DNA of 64,000 nt from Devosia riboflavina (GCF_000743575.1 NZ_JQGC01000015.1:1-64000), one strand, 5' to 3'; positions 47,646 through 56,820 are shown, counted from the first letter of the stretch. Numbers and translations are program-made. The notes: generated by a model not told the origin, from the letters alone.

Positions 47646-48893
47646 ATGGGTTTTGGTCAGGTAAATGCCAAATGGCGGCGCGGCGTTTTTGCGCTCGCGC
47701 TTGGGATGGCTTTGACCTCGTGCGCGCCGGGCACTTTTCAGATCGGTTCGCGCACTTTGGGCTGGGGTGAACCGGCTGGCAATGTCGGTGGTGGGAATAG
47801 CGGCGGCGGATCGCTGATGCCGGTACAGATGCCGCAATCGGGTGGCGAGGTGTTTGGGCGCGGGCCGGTGCCGGTGGCGCTGCTGCTGCCGCTTTCGGGG
47901 GATCAGTCGCTAGCGGCCGTTGGAACGTCCCTCGCCAATGCATCGAAACTGGCGATCGCCTTTGTCGAGGCCAATCCAAACATTGCGGAAAATATCACCA
48001 TCACGCTGCGCGATACCGGAGACAGTGCGGCCGGCGCGGCGAATGCGGCAAATGCGGCTGTGGCGGGTGGGGCGAAGCTGATCCTTGGGCCGCTCAAGGG
48101 CGACCAGGTGGTGGCGGTGTCCAGCGTGGCGCGGAGCGCCGGGGTACCGCTGATCGGGTTCTCCAATAATGCCAGCGCGGCGGGGCAGGGGGTGTATTTG
48201 CTCTCGGTCTTGCCGGAAATGGAGATGAAGCGCGCCATGGCCTATGTGAAGGCACAGGGGCGGCGCGGGTTGGCGGGGGCTTTTCCGGCGACGCCTTATG
48301 GCGAGGCGTTGGCGACGGCGTTTCGGCAGCAGGCAGTGGCGGCCGGGTTTGGGCCGCCGGCGGTTTACACTTTTTCGGGACCGGGTGAAGCGGCGCAGAT
48401 CGTGGCGCAGGCCAAGCAATCGATCGATCGCGGCATGATCGACGCCTTCTTCATTCCTGAGCGGGCGAGTGCGCCGGCTTTCGCCGCGGCGCTGGCTAGC
48501 GCCGGGGTGACGGGGGATGCGGTGCAGATCGTGGGGTCGGCTGACTGGGCGGGCGATGCTACGATCAATTCGACGCCGGGATTGGCGGGGGCGATTTATC
48601 CGGCGGTCGATGAGGCCGGGTTTAATGCGATTGCCGGGGATTATCAGGCCAAGTTTGGATCGCGGCCGCATCCGCTGGCGACGATTGCCTATACGGCGAC
48701 GATCCTGGCCAATGTGAATACGCTGTCCATGGCCACGCCGCCGTATAATCCGGGGCTTCTTACCGGCGCTTCAGGATTCAATGGGCGGGATGGGGCGTTC
48801 CGGTTTCTCGGTAATGGCCGGTCGGAATATGCGCTGGTCATAAAGAAGGTCGGCGCCGGAGGGGCGACGACCGTGGATGGGGCGAAGCTTTAG
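47646..48893 (+). CDS. Penicillin-binding protein activator (LpoA-like lipoprotein)
   Basis: 415 residues. A lipoprotein signal ends in LTSC near residue 26, followed by a Gly-rich linker and a periplasmic-binding-protein type I (Leu/Ile/Val-receptor-like) domain that starts VPVALLLPLSGDQSLAAVG. This is the alphaproteobacterial form of the LpoA C-terminal domain, assumed to stimulate a penicillin-binding protein. It is divergent from rsmI, as yraM (lpoA) neighbours yraL (rsmI) in E. coli. The N-terminal TPR domain of E. coli LpoA is absent. Confidence 0.88.
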   Translation: MGFGQVNAKWRRGVFALALGMALTSCAPGTFQIGSRTLGWGEPAGNVGGGNSGGGSLMPVQMPQSGGEVFGRGPVPVALLLPLSGDQSLAAVGTSLANASKLAIAFVEANPNIAENITITLRDTGDSAAGAANAANAAVAGGAKLILGPLKGDQVVAVSSVARSAGVPLIGFSNNASAAGQGVYLLSVLPEMEMKRAMAYVKAQGRRGLAGAFPATPYGEALATAFRQQAVAAGFGPPAVYTFSGPGEAAQIVAQAKQSIDRGMIDAFFIPERASAPAFAAALASAGVTGDAVQIVGSADWAGDATINSTPGLAGAIYPAVDEAGFNAIAGDYQAKFGSRPHPLATIAYTATILANVNTLSMATPPYNPGLLTGASGFNGRDGAFRFLGNGRSEYALVIKKVGAGGATTVDGAKL

Positions 48894-50044
48894 GCGGCCA
48901 GGTCCGCGACGACGGCATCCAGAACCGGAAAACCCTTTTCGGTCACGCGGATATTGCCGTTGGGCAGCGTTTCCACAAAGCCATAGCCCTTGAGCGCTTC
49001 GATCTGTTTTTCGGCGATGGTGCGGCCGGAGATGGACATGAAGCGGGCAGGGGAAATGCCTTCCTTGAGACGAAGCCCCATGACGAGGTATTCGTCGCCC
49101 TGCTCTTCCCAGGTGAGGACATCGTCGGTGGTCATGCCGTGGCCGAACTCGTTAACGAGCTTGAGCCAATCGAAGGGCATTTTTTCGGTGGCCGTGGCGT
49201 GGCGCTGGTGGTTCAGCAGCAGGCGGCCATGTGCGCCTGGGCCGATGCCGGCATATTCGCCATAGCGCCAGTAGAGCATGTTGTGGCGAGATTCCTGGCC
49301 GGGCACGGCGTGATTGGAAATCTCATAGGCCGGCATGCCAGCGGCGGCGGTCAATTCCTGAGTCAGCTCATAAAAATCGGCGCCCAAATCTTCGTCCGGC
49401 ATTTGCAATTTGCCGGCATTGAAGAGGTCAAAATAGCGCGTGCCCTGCTCGATGGTGAGCTGGTAGAGGCTGAGGTGACCCCGAGCCAGCCAGATGGCCT
49501 CTTTCAATTCGTCCTCCCAATCCTCAAGCGTCTGCTTGGGGCGGGCGTAGATGAGATCAAAGCTTGAGCGATCGAAAACCGACTGGGCGATACGAACGGC
49601 GGCGACTGCCTCTTCGACCGTGTGGCGGCGGCCGAGTTCGGCCAGGGGGCCGGGGCGCAGGGACTGGACGCCGAGCGAAACGCGGTTGATGCCGGCGCTG
49701 CGAAAACCTTTGAAGCGGTCGACTTCGACCGAGGTCGGGTTGGCTTCGAGGGTGATTTCGGCGTTGCTGTCGATCTGCCAGTGGCCGGCAATGGTGTCCA
49801 AAATGGTCTGGACAGCCTTTGGCGACATCAGCGAGGGCGTGCCGCCGCCGAAGAAGATCGATTGCACGAGACGGCCCGGAGAGAGGCTCGCCATATGGGC
49901 GATCTCTTTCTTGTATCCTTCAACGAAGGCGTCTTCGTCGAAGGGGCCGCGATGAACATGGGAATTGAAGTCGCAATAGGGGCATTTGGCCGCGCAGAAC
50001 GGCCAATGCACGTAGACGCCGAACAGGTCGTTGGGATTGCTCAT
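48890..50044 (-). CDS. hemW: HemW, coproporphyrinogen III oxidase-like radical-SAM protein
   Basis: 384 residues. The radical-SAM motif is in FGVYVHWPFCAAKCPYCDF near residues 8-26, followed by the GGGTPSLMS segment. HemW is thought to insert heme into target proteins rather than to oxidise coproporphyrinogen. The stop overlaps the end of the PBP-activator gene by four bases. It lies downstream of rdgB, separated by a 168-bp repeat-bearing gap. Confidence 0.94.
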   Translation of the reverse strand: MSNPNDLFGVYVHWPFCAAKCPYCDFNSHVHRGPFDEDAFVEGYKKEIAHMASLSPGRLVQSIFFGGGTPSLMSPKAVQTILDTIAGHWQIDSNAEITLEANPTSVEVDRFKGFRSAGINRVSLGVQSLRPGPLAELGRRHTVEEAVAAVRIAQSVFDRSSFDLIYARPKQTLEDWEDELKEAIWLARGHLSLYQLTIEQGTRYFDLFNAGKLQMPDEDLGADFYELTQELTAAAGMPAYEISNHAVPGQESRHNMLYWRYGEYAGIGPGAHGRLLLNHQRHATATEKMPFDWLKLVNEFGHGMTTDDVLTWEEQGDEYLVMGLRLKEGISPARFMSISGRTIAEKQIEALKGYGFVETLPNGNIRVTEKGFPVLDAVVADLAA

Positions 50045-50086
50045 GCTGATCGACTCGCGTGCTGTCTGCCCGCCAAAAGCTCCGTG

Positions 50087-50177
50087 CTGCCCTCGGGCTT
50101 GACCCGAGGGCCAAGCGCGGCAAGCACCGCAGCTGCGGGGGCGTCTAAAGTGACCCTCGGGTCAAGCCCGAGGGCAG
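50087..50177. repeat. Dispersed repeat, family C, perfect inverted pair
   Basis: Two 24-bp arms (50087-50110 and 50154-50177), exact reverse complements beginning CTGCCCTCGGGCTTGACC, 43 bp apart. Each arm also contains its own palindrome. It fills most of the gap between hemW and rdgB. Confidence 0.88.
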
Positions 50178-50212
50178 CCCGGTGGGGGAGGTCAGATTGT
50201 GCGAAAGAGCTC

Positions 50213-50857
50213 TCAGCTCTGTTCAATCTGGTTCTCCACGAATTGGGCAAAGGCTCGGGCGCGGTGGGAAAGGCCCTGCTCGCCGGGTGACCAGGAATGC
50301 TTTTGCTCGGGCGACATTTCGCCAAAGGTGATGTCGTAGCCGTTTGGCTGGAACATGGGATCGTAGCCATGGCCCTGGGTGCCGCGGGGCGGCCAAATAA
50401 GAATGCCTTCGCACTTGCCGACATAGAGCACGTCGCGACCATCGGGATGGGCGAGGCAAAGCGTGGCGTTGAAAGCGGCGGTGCGATCGGCGGGTGCGGT
50501 TGCGCCCTTGGCCAGCAATTCGTCCTGAACCCGCTGCATGGCATTGGTGAAATTGCGGGGCACGCCGGCCCAATCGGCGGTGTAGACGCCGGGCTGGCCA
50601 TCGAGCGCATCGACGGAAATGCCGCTATCGTCGGAGAGCGCCAGCATATTGGCGCCCTTGGCCGAGGCATGGGCCTTGGTGCGGGCGTTTTCGGCAAAGG
50701 TGGTGCCGTTTTCTTCGGGCTCGGGCAGGCCGAGATCGCCAGCGGAAATCAGCTCAAGGCCGAAGGGAGCGAAAAGCTCCTGGAATTCTTTCAACTTGCC
50801 GGCGTTGTGGGTGGCAAGCACAAGACGGTCGCCGCGGCGGAGTTTGGGGATGGTCAT
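50213..50857 (-). CDS. rdgB: dITP/XTP pyrophosphatase (RdgB/HAM1)
   Basis: 214 residues. House-cleaning NTPase that removes deaminated purine nucleotides. The family motifs are LVLATHNAGKLKEFQ near residue 12, ALSDDSGISVDALDG near residue 75 and GHGYDPMFQPNG near 160. Its ATG overlaps the stop of the small gene upstream (ATGA), implying translational coupling. Confidence 0.96.
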   Translation of the reverse strand: MTIPKLRRGDRLVLATHNAGKLKEFQELFAPFGLELISAGDLGLPEPEENGTTFAENARTKAHASAKGANMLALSDDSGISVDALDGQPGVYTADWAGVPRNFTNAMQRVQDELLAKGATAPADRTAAFNATLCLAHPDGRDVLYVGKCEGILIWPPRGTQGHGYDPMFQPNGYDITFGEMSPEQKHSWSPGEQGLSHRARAFAQFVENQIEQS

Positions 50858-51045
50858 TTGGACTCCAGCGCGCGTTGAATGTCGTTCCAGATGGCGCAGT
50901 TTGCCGCCTGAAAGGCACCCTCACCCGTCTCGCGCTTCGCGCGATCCGCCCGCTCCCCGAGAGGGAGGGGAAGCGAGGGGTCCGCCGCGCTTTTCTTCTG
51001 CGCAACGCCGGAGGGGCTCTTCTTCAGGAGATCGAAAATGCTCAT
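50854..51045 (-). CDS. Small protein between rph and rdgB with an in-frame repeat
   Basis: 63 residues. Its ATG overlaps the rph stop (ATGA) and its TGA overlaps the rdgB ATG (ATGA), so it is positioned exactly like a real gene in the operon. The N-terminus MSIFDLLKK and C-terminus [12 protein letters not shown] look like an ordinary amphipathic protein. The middle (about residues 22-44, beginning [17 protein letters not shown]) is the translation of a dispersed family E repeat inserted without breaking the frame. Function unknown. Confidence 0.72.
   Translation of the reverse strand: MSIFDLLKKSPSGVAQKKSAADPSLPLPLGERADRAKRETGEGAFQAANCAIWNDIQRALESK
50914..50980. repeat. Dispersed repeat, family E, inside the small rph-rdgB gene
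   Basis: The unit reads CACCCTCACCC, a GCGCGAAGCGC-type palindrome, then CCCGAGAGGGAGGGG and CGAGGG, with the layout of the units at 59044-59205 and 56317-56351. It is about 67 bp long. Confidence 0.75.
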
Positions 51046-51758
51046 GCGGCAAGCGCGGCCTTCTGCAACTCGGTGAGTTCACCAATGCCCTTGCCGGCAA
51101 GGTTCATCAGGGCGTTGAGCTCTTCGCGATCAAACGGGGCGCCTTCGGCGGTGCCTTGGATTTCGACGAATTTTCCCGAGCCGGTCATGACGAAATTGGC
51201 GTCGGTTTCGGCTTCCACGTCTTCGAGATAGTCGAGATCGAGCACGGGGGCGCCGCGATAGATGCCGCAGGAAATGGCGGCGACCGATTCCTTGAGCACC
51301 GGGCCCTTGGTCAGTTTGCGTTCCTCAAGCCATCTTACCGCGTCGGCCAGCGCAATATAGGCGCCGGTGATGGAGGCGGTGCGGGTGCCGCCATCGGCCT
51401 CAAGCACGTCGCAATCGAGGGTGATCTGAGATTCGCCGAGCGCGGTCAGATCGACGACGGCGCGGAGCGAGCGGCCGATGAGGCGCTGAATTTCTTGCGT
51501 GCGGCCCGACTGCTTGCCGGCAGTGGCTTCGCGGCGGGTGCGCGTACCGGTGGCGCGGGGCAGCATGCCATATTCGGCGGTGACCCAGCCCTGGCCCTTG
51601 CCGCGCAGCCAGCCGGGAAGGCTGGTTTCAACCGAAGCCGTGCAGAGCACTTTGGTATTGCCGAAAGCGATGAGGCAGGAGCCTTCGGCTTTCATGGCAA
51701 CGTTGCGCTCGATGGTGACAGCCCGCATTGCATCAGGGGCGCGTCCGGAAGGCCGCAT
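51042..51758 (-). CDS. rph: Ribonuclease PH
   Basis: 238 residues. A phosphate-dependent 3' exonuclease trimming tRNA 3' ends. The start [17 protein letters not shown], the [27 protein letters not shown] region and the [19 protein letters not shown] motif are typical. First gene of rph - small gene - rdgB - hemW, divergent from hrcA. Confidence 0.96.
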   Translation of the reverse strand: MRPSGRAPDAMRAVTIERNVAMKAEGSCLIAFGNTKVLCTASVETSLPGWLRGKGQGWVTAEYGMLPRATGTRTRREATAGKQSGRTQEIQRLIGRSLRAVVDLTALGESQITLDCDVLEADGGTRTASITGAYIALADAVRWLEERKLTKGPVLKESVAAISCGIYRGAPVLDLDYLEDVEAETDANFVMTGSGKFVEIQGTAEGAPFDREELNALMNLAGKGIGELTELQKAALAA

Positions 51759-51897
51759 GCTTTGGTCTCTTTTTTCCTATTTACCGCCTCTTAACCTTCC
51801 TAGCCGCGCGGAACAAGCGCCGCGCCGCTTACCGCCCTTGCACTGAACGCTTAAATGAGGGAGCAAGGTTAAAGCCAAAAGTTTCATTCAAAACATC

Positions 51898-52977
51898 ATG
51901 GTCCACCCGCACGACGAATTTTTGAGCGTCCTCAATTCGCGCAGCCAGGAAATTTTCAGGCGGCTGGTGGAGCGCTATCTCGATACCGGCCTGCCGGTGG
52001 GGTCGCGCGATCTTTCCAAACTTTTGCAGACGGAACTCTCGCCCGCTTCGGTGCGCAATGTGATGGCCGATCTTGAGGATCTGGGACTGATTGCGGCGCC
52101 GCATACTTCGGCGGGGCGCGCGCCGACGCAGCAGGGGCTGCGGTTTTTCGTCGATTCCATGCTCGAGGTCGGCGCGGTCAATGAGAGCGAAAAACGCAGC
52201 ATTGCCCAGCACATCGAAGGCCATGCTGGGCGGCGGCAGGTGGAGGACCTGCTTACGGAAGCGAGTTCGCTGCTCTCCGGGCTCAGCCAGGGCGCGGGGC
52301 TGGTGATTGCCACCAAGGCCGACATGGTGATGCGGCATGTGGAATTCGTGCGGCTCGATAATTCACGGGCCATGGCGATTCTGGTCGGCGACGATGGGCA
52401 GGTGGAGAACCGCATTCTCGAGCTGCCGCCGGGCTTTACGGCGGCGGCGCTGCAGCAGGCGAGTAATTATTTAGCGCACTATGTTGTCGGCCGGACGCTG
52501 TCGGAGGCGCGAAAAGCGCTGGATGAGCGGCGGGCGGAACAGCGGGCTGAGCTGGATGAACTCACCCAAAAGCTCGTGGACGACGGGATTGCGACGTTGG
52601 TGCAGGACTCGCCAGCGACGGCGCCGCGGGTGATCGTGCGGGGGCGAGCGAACCTGCTCAATGACGCCATGGCGAGCGATGAGCTGGAGCGGATGCGGCA
52701 GCTTTTCGATGAGCTCGAGAGCAAGGAGGGGCTGCTGGAGCTGCTGGGCGACGCGGAAAAGGCGCAGGGGGTTCGGATATTCATCGGCTCGGAAAACAAG
52801 CTGTTTTCCCTCTCAGGCTCTTCGGTGATTCTCTCGCCTTATAAGGATGCCAATGACAAGGTGGTGGGCGTGCTTGGGGTGATCGGGCCGACGCGGCTCA
52901 ACTATGCGCGGATCGTGCCGGTGGTGGATTATACCGCCAATGTGCTGACGCGGCTGATGGCACGGAAACGCCCCTGA
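51898..52977 (+). CDS. hrcA: Heat-inducible transcription repressor HrcA
   Basis: 359 residues. An N-terminal winged helix (RLVERYLDTGLPVGSRDLSK and SPASVRNVMADLEDLG) is followed by the HrcA effector domain with the C-terminal LGVIGPTRLNYARIVPVVDYTA. HrcA binds the CIRCE element (TTAGCACTC-N9-GAGTGCTAA). I found no CIRCE in this window, so its target is probably a groESL operon elsewhere. The ATG at 51898 lies 78 bases before grpE's earliest start region's upstream gene end; grpE follows in the same direction. Confidence 0.95.
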   Translation: MVHPHDEFLSVLNSRSQEIFRRLVERYLDTGLPVGSRDLSKLLQTELSPASVRNVMADLEDLGLIAAPHTSAGRAPTQQGLRFFVDSMLEVGAVNESEKRSIAQHIEGHAGRRQVEDLLTEASSLLSGLSQGAGLVIATKADMVMRHVEFVRLDNSRAMAILVGDDGQVENRILELPPGFTAAALQQASNYLAHYVVGRTLSEARKALDERRAEQRAELDELTQKLVDDGIATLVQDSPATAPRVIVRGRANLLNDAMASDELERMRQLFDELESKEGLLELLGDAEKAQGVRIFIGSENKLFSLSGSSVILSPYKDANDKVVGVLGVIGPTRLNYARIVPVVDYTANVLTRLMARKRP

Positions 52978-53054
52978 AGTGTTGAACTATTGAAATACGC
53001 TCCGTATTGGCCGATATGCGGGGCGAAACTTTTACTACTGAGGTCCACGCAGAA

Positions 53055-53639
53055 ATGATGAGCGACGAGAACGCCGCCCAGGGCGAAACGCCGGAGACCG
53101 AAATCCCGGCCACCGAAACGCCGGAAGTCGATCCCGTCGAGGCCCTGCTTGCGGAAAATGCCGAGCTGAAGGACCGCGTGCTGCGCACGCATGCCGAGAT
53201 GGAAAACCTCAGGAAGCGCACCGAGCGCGATGTGGCGGACACCCGCTCCTACGCCATTGCCGGCTTTGCCCGCGACATGCTGAGCGCCACCGACGCGCTG
53301 AGCCGCGCGCTGCTGGTGATCCCCGAGGAAACGCGGGCGACTGCCGAAGGCACGCTCAAGAGCCTCATCGAAGGGCTGGAGCTGGCCGAGCGTGAAATGC
53401 AGCGCCTCTTGGGCAAGCACGGCGTGAAGCCGATCGAAGCGGCGGGCCAGAAATTCGACCCGAACAAGCATCAGGCCATGTTTGAAGTGCCGAACCCGAA
53501 TGTGCCGGAAGGTACGGTTGTGCAGGTGGTACAAGAGGGCTTTGCCATTGGCGAGCGCGTGCTGCGGCCGGCCATGGTGGGTGTCGCCAAGGGTGGCGGG
53601 GCGGCTCCGGTGGCCGAGGGCGTCGACAAGAACGTCTGA
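53055..53639 (+). CDS. grpE: Nucleotide exchange factor GrpE
   Basis: 194 residues from the ATG at 53055 (a second ATG follows directly; GAGG is about 11 bases upstream). An acidic N-terminal tail, a long coiled-coil ([26 protein letters not shown] in order) and the C-terminal beta domain ([13 protein letters not shown] and [11 protein letters not shown]). It releases ADP from DnaK. An earlier in-frame ATG at 53016 or TTG at 53007 is possible. Ended by a strong terminator. Confidence 0.95.
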   Translation: MMSDENAAQGETPETEIPATETPEVDPVEALLAENAELKDRVLRTHAEMENLRKRTERDVADTRSYAIAGFARDMLSATDALSRALLVIPEETRATAEGTLKSLIEGLELAEREMQRLLGKHGVKPIEAAGQKFDPNKHQAMFEVPNPNVPEGTVVQVVQEGFAIGERVLRPAMVGVAKGGGAAPVAEGVDKNV

Positions 53640-53659
53640 TTCTTTTTTGGTTCTTTGGG

Positions 53660-53690
53660 AAAGGGCGCTGCGAGGCGCCCTTTTTGTTTT
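53660..53690 (+). terminator. Rho-independent terminator of grpE
   Basis: A perfect 9-bp stem (AAAGGGCGC with GCGCCCTTT) and a six-base loop are followed by TTGTTTT. It is 21 bases after the grpE stop. Confidence 0.92.
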
Positions 53691-53703
53691 GATACTTTGA
53701 AAA

Positions 53704-53825
53704 CCTCATCCTGAGGTGCGGAGCGAAGCGCAGCCTCGAAGGGCGAGGTTGGGCGAGTGGAGACCGGTGCCACGCCCCCCGTGGTTCGAGGCCCCGGGTC
53801 AAACCCGGGGCACCTCACCATGAGG
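53704..53825. repeat. Dispersed repeat, family D, copy 2 (long form)
   Basis: Ends CCTCATCCTGAGGTG and CACCTCACCATGAGG are near-inverted (two mismatches in 15). The interior has a perfect CCCCGGGT-CAA-ACCCGGGG hairpin. It lies in the gap between grpE and the convergent pncA gene. The same element in opposite orientation is at 60730-60848. Confidence 0.85.
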
Positions 53826-53851
53826 GCTACTGGGACGGCTCCTGTGTCAGC

Positions 53852-54484
53852 TTAGCCCAGAATTTCGCGACTCATGATGCGCTCGACGCCGGCCTCTGCC
53901 AAATCAGCCCAGGCTTTTTCGAGCGAGCCATTCGCATCGATGGCGCGCGTGGCGTCTTCAATAACCGTGACGTCAAATCCGCCGGCGGCACCATCCAGAG
54001 CTGTCCAGGCGACGCAAAAATCGGTGGCGAGGCCAACGATGAAGAGACGGCCGACGTCGCGTTCGTTGAGATAGCCGGCAAGGCCCGTAAGGGTTTCGCG
54101 GTCGGCCTCCTGGAAGCCGGAATAGGAATCAATGGCGCGGTTATAACCCTTGCGGATGACGAGCTGGGCGTGGGGGATGTCGAGATCGCTTGAAAGTTCA
54201 GCGCCACGAGTGGCCCAGACGCAGTGGTCGGGCCAGAGGACTTGCGTGCCGTAGTCGAGGTCCACGGTTTCGAAAGGGGCTTTGCCGGGGTGATTGCTCG
54301 CGAAGGAAATGTGGTCGGCCGGGTGCCAGTCCTGGGTGAAGACGACGTTTTTGAATTTTTTGGCGAGCGCATTGATCAGCGGCACGATTTCGTCGCCGCC
54401 GGAAACGGCCAGATTGCCGCCGGGCAGGAAGTCATATTGCACATCGACGACGACGAGCACGTCTTCGGGCGTGATGGGGGTCAT
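53852..54484 (-). CDS. pncA: Nicotinamidase/pyrazinamidase
   Basis: 210 residues, cysteine hydrolase turning nicotinamide into nicotinate for NAD salvage. The catalytic Asp is in VVVDVQYDFLPGG, metal-binding residues in FTQDWHPADHISF, the Lys in VIRKGYNRAIDSYSGF and the nucleophile in VGLATDFCVAWTALDG. Its ATG overlaps the stop of the pabBC gene (ATGA), so the two are coupled although their pathways differ. Confidence 0.95.
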   Translation of the reverse strand: MTPITPEDVLVVVDVQYDFLPGGNLAVSGGDEIVPLINALAKKFKNVVFTQDWHPADHISFASNHPGKAPFETVDLDYGTQVLWPDHCVWATRGAELSSDLDIPHAQLVIRKGYNRAIDSYSGFQEADRETLTGLAGYLNERDVGRLFIVGLATDFCVAWTALDGAAGGFDVTVIEDATRAIDANGSLEKAWADLAEAGVERIMSREILG

Positions 54485-56247
54485 GAGGCGGCCTTCTCCG
54501 GTTGGAAAAACTCGGCGCGGAGGAGGCCGCGCACGGAATTGCCGAGGAAGATTGCATCGGCGGAATGCAAATCGGCAAGGGTGAGAATGGCTTCTTGGGC
54601 CTCGCCGGTTTCGATGAGTTCAGCGCGGAGCGTACCGGGGAGAAGGCCGGAGGAGAGGGCGGGCGTAAGAAGTTTGCCACCGCGCTGGAGGAAAAGATTG
54701 GTGATGGAGCCTTCGGTGAGTTCGCTACGCTCGTTGAGGAAGACGACTTCGTCGACGCCGAGCGTGTCGTGGGCGGCGATGCGGGGCTGGTCATAAAAGG
54801 CGCGGTTCGTGGTTTTGTGGGCCAGCCAGACCGAGGTGGAGGCGAGGGTTTCGCTGGCGATGATGAAGCGGAATTTTTCGGGGTTTGGCGGCAGGGGGAC
54901 GGCTGATATCTCGATGCCGGTTTCCGACAGGGTGAGGCGGACGCGCATGGGGGCGGTCCAGTTTGCGCTTTCGGCGAGAAGGAGCGTGGTGGCTTCGGCG
55001 GCGTCGGCGGGGAGGCCGAAATAGGCAGCGGACGCGAGAAGCCGGGCGAGGTGGCGGCCGAGGAGGACAAAACCTTCTTCAGGTGACCATTTTAGCGTTT
55101 CGATCAGGGTGACCGGCGGGGCAGGGTCGCTGAGGAAGCGCAATTTGAGCAGGGCCTCTTCATATTCGGACTGGGCTTCGCTGTCGGCGACGATGCCGCC
55201 GCCTATGCCGATTTCCCCATTGCCGTCAGCATCGATGACGGCGGTGCGGATGGCGACGTTGAAGGCAAAATCACCATTGGGCGCGATATAGCCGATGGAG
55301 CCGGTATAGAGGCCGCGCGGCGAGGTTTCGACTTCGCGGATGATCTCCATGGCGTGCAGTTTTGGGGCGCCGGTGATCGAGCCGCAGGGAAAGAGGTTTT
55401 CCAACACGTCCAGCATGGTGACGTCGGGGCGGCGCCTGGCTGAAATACCCGAGGTCATGGTGTGGAGGGTGGAATAGGTTTCGACCGTAAAGAGGTCGGT
55501 CACTTCTACCGAGCCGATTTCGGCGATGCGGCCGAGATCATTGCGCAAGAGATCGACGATCATCAGGTTTTCGGCGCGGTTCTTTTCGTCATTGGCGAGG
55601 GCGGCACGGTCGGCGGCATCTTTGCTCGCGAGCGGGGCGCGGGGAAGGGTGCCCTTCATCGGGCGAGCGGCGAGCATGTCGCCCGTGCCCGAGACGAAAA
55701 GTTCGGGGGAGCGCGATAGGACAAAATGGTCGCCAGCGTGGATATAGGCGCCATAGGCGGTTTTTTGGCTCTGGGCGAGGCGCCGGTAAAGGCCGAGGGG
55801 GGAGCCGGAGAGCTGGAAACTGGCCTTGAAGGTCAGGTTGACCTGATAGGTATCGCCGGCTGCGATGTAGTTTTTTACAGCGTCAAAGGCAGATGCATAG
55901 TCCGCGAAGCTTGTTGAGGGGGCGAGGTTTTCGGCGGTGCCCTCCCGGCTCTCAGGAAAGTCGGCGAAGGGTTTTGGGGCGTCATAGAGGCCGAACCAAA
56001 GCAGGGGCGTTTTGCTGCGCTCGGGCAGGAATTTCTCCAGGCGCTCCTCGAACAGAAAACCGAGCTCATAGGCAAAATAGCCGGCGGCCCAGAGACCTTC
56101 TTTTCCCGCCTCGGCGATGCGCTTCAGGGCCGCGCGCGCGGCATTGGCATCAAAGGCACAAAACACCTCTTTCGGCTCGGAAAAGAGGCGGCTCTGGCCG
56201 TGGGGGGAAAGATTGTCGTGGAGGAGCACGGTGCCTGATGAAAACAT
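54481..56247 (-). CDS. Fused aminodeoxychorismate synthase component I / aminodeoxychorismate lyase (PabB-PabC)
   Basis: 588 residues. Residues ~1-375 are the chorismate-binding PabB domain, with ARPMKGTLPRA (the PIKGT-type motif that marks PabB rather than TrpE) and the end motifs LFPCGSITGAPKLHAMEII and GIGGGIVADSEAQSEYEE. Residues ~385-588 are a PLP-dependent class IV (PabC) lyase domain with VDEVVFLNERSELTEGSITNLF in order. Together they turn chorismate into p-aminobenzoate for folate, given an amidotransferase (PabA) from elsewhere. The ATG is at 56247; longer frames upstream run through a repeat. Confidence 0.92.
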   Translation of the reverse strand: MFSSGTVLLHDNLSPHGQSRLFSEPKEVFCAFDANAARAALKRIAEAGKEGLWAAGYFAYELGFLFEERLEKFLPERSKTPLLWFGLYDAPKPFADFPESREGTAENLAPSTSFADYASAFDAVKNYIAAGDTYQVNLTFKASFQLSGSPLGLYRRLAQSQKTAYGAYIHAGDHFVLSRSPELFVSGTGDMLAARPMKGTLPRAPLASKDAADRAALANDEKNRAENLMIVDLLRNDLGRIAEIGSVEVTDLFTVETYSTLHTMTSGISARRRPDVTMLDVLENLFPCGSITGAPKLHAMEIIREVETSPRGLYTGSIGYIAPNGDFAFNVAIRTAVIDADGNGEIGIGGGIVADSEAQSEYEEALLKLRFLSDPAPPVTLIETLKWSPEEGFVLLGRHLARLLASAAYFGLPADAAEATTLLLAESANWTAPMRVRLTLSETGIEISAVPLPPNPEKFRFIIASETLASTSVWLAHKTTNRAFYDQPRIAAHDTLGVDEVVFLNERSELTEGSITNLFLQRGGKLLTPALSSGLLPGTLRAELIETGEAQEAILTLADLHSADAIFLGNSVRGLLRAEFFQPEKAAS

Positions 56248-56316
56248 GATGGGGGTTTTAGTGGGTTTGCATCGAGGGGCGAAGGGGGATTTTCGCCCTT
56301 TTGCGATTGCCGACAC

Positions 56317-56351
56317 CCCCACCCTCATTCCCTCCCCACAAGGGGGAGGGA
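56317..56351. repeat. Dispersed repeat, family E (short)
   Basis: CACCCTCATTCCCTCCCC-ACAA-GGGGGAGGG gives a strong hairpin (CCCTCCCC with GGGGGAGGG). It lies upstream of pabBC, in the 240-bp gap to the divergent secreted-protein gene. Confidence 0.7.
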
Positions 56352-56487
56352 GGCGCTGGGCTTGGGTGCCCAGGTTTGGTCCGGGCAATAATGAAATCGC
56401 CCGAGCACCGCCCCTTGGCGGGGAAATTGCGGCATGGCAGATAGTGGCGTCCGGGCGCAGGGGCGCCCGGTGTGAGGGCAATTCCAA

Positions 56488-56820
56488 ATGAAAACCGAAC
56501 TGCTGGGCGCTTTTGCCGCCCTGGCATTTGTGGCTGGCGTCGCGCCGGCCGCGGCACAGAATGTCGAGTTCACGCTGATCAACGAGAGCTCGCAGGCGCT
56601 GCACTATTTTTATACGACGCCGAGCAATGAAGACAGTTGGGGCTATGATCTCTTGGGCGAAACCGGCACGCTTGAATCCGGCTATAATGGCACCGTGACC
56701 ATCGGCGATGGTTCGGACCAGTGCCTTTATGACTTCAAGTTCGTGATGGACAGCGGCGCGGAGCTGATCGAGCCCGGCATCGATATCTGCGAACTCGGTT
56801 CCTACACAATTACCGATTGA
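56488..56820 (+). CDS. Small secreted protein of unknown function
   Basis: 110 residues. A typical Sec signal peptide (MKTELLGAFAALAFVAGVA, cleavage near AAAQ) gives an ~86-residue mature protein, acidic, with two cysteines (in DQCLYDF and DICELG) that could form one disulfide. The pattern of a beta-rich N-V-EFTLINES start and a paired C-terminal half is seen in small periplasmic alphaproteobacterial proteins; no function is known. Monocistronic, 258 bp before dnaK. Confidence 0.8.
   Translation: MKTELLGAFAALAFVAGVAPAAAQNVEFTLINESSQALHYFYTTPSNEDSWGYDLLGETGTLESGYNGTVTIGDGSDQCLYDFKFVMDSGAELIEPGIDICELGSYTITD

Noticed and set aside
53007..53054. Longer grpE N-terminus from TTG 53007 or ATG 53016
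   Set aside because: GAGG lies just upstream of the tandem ATG at 53055/53058, which gives a normal acidic GrpE start.
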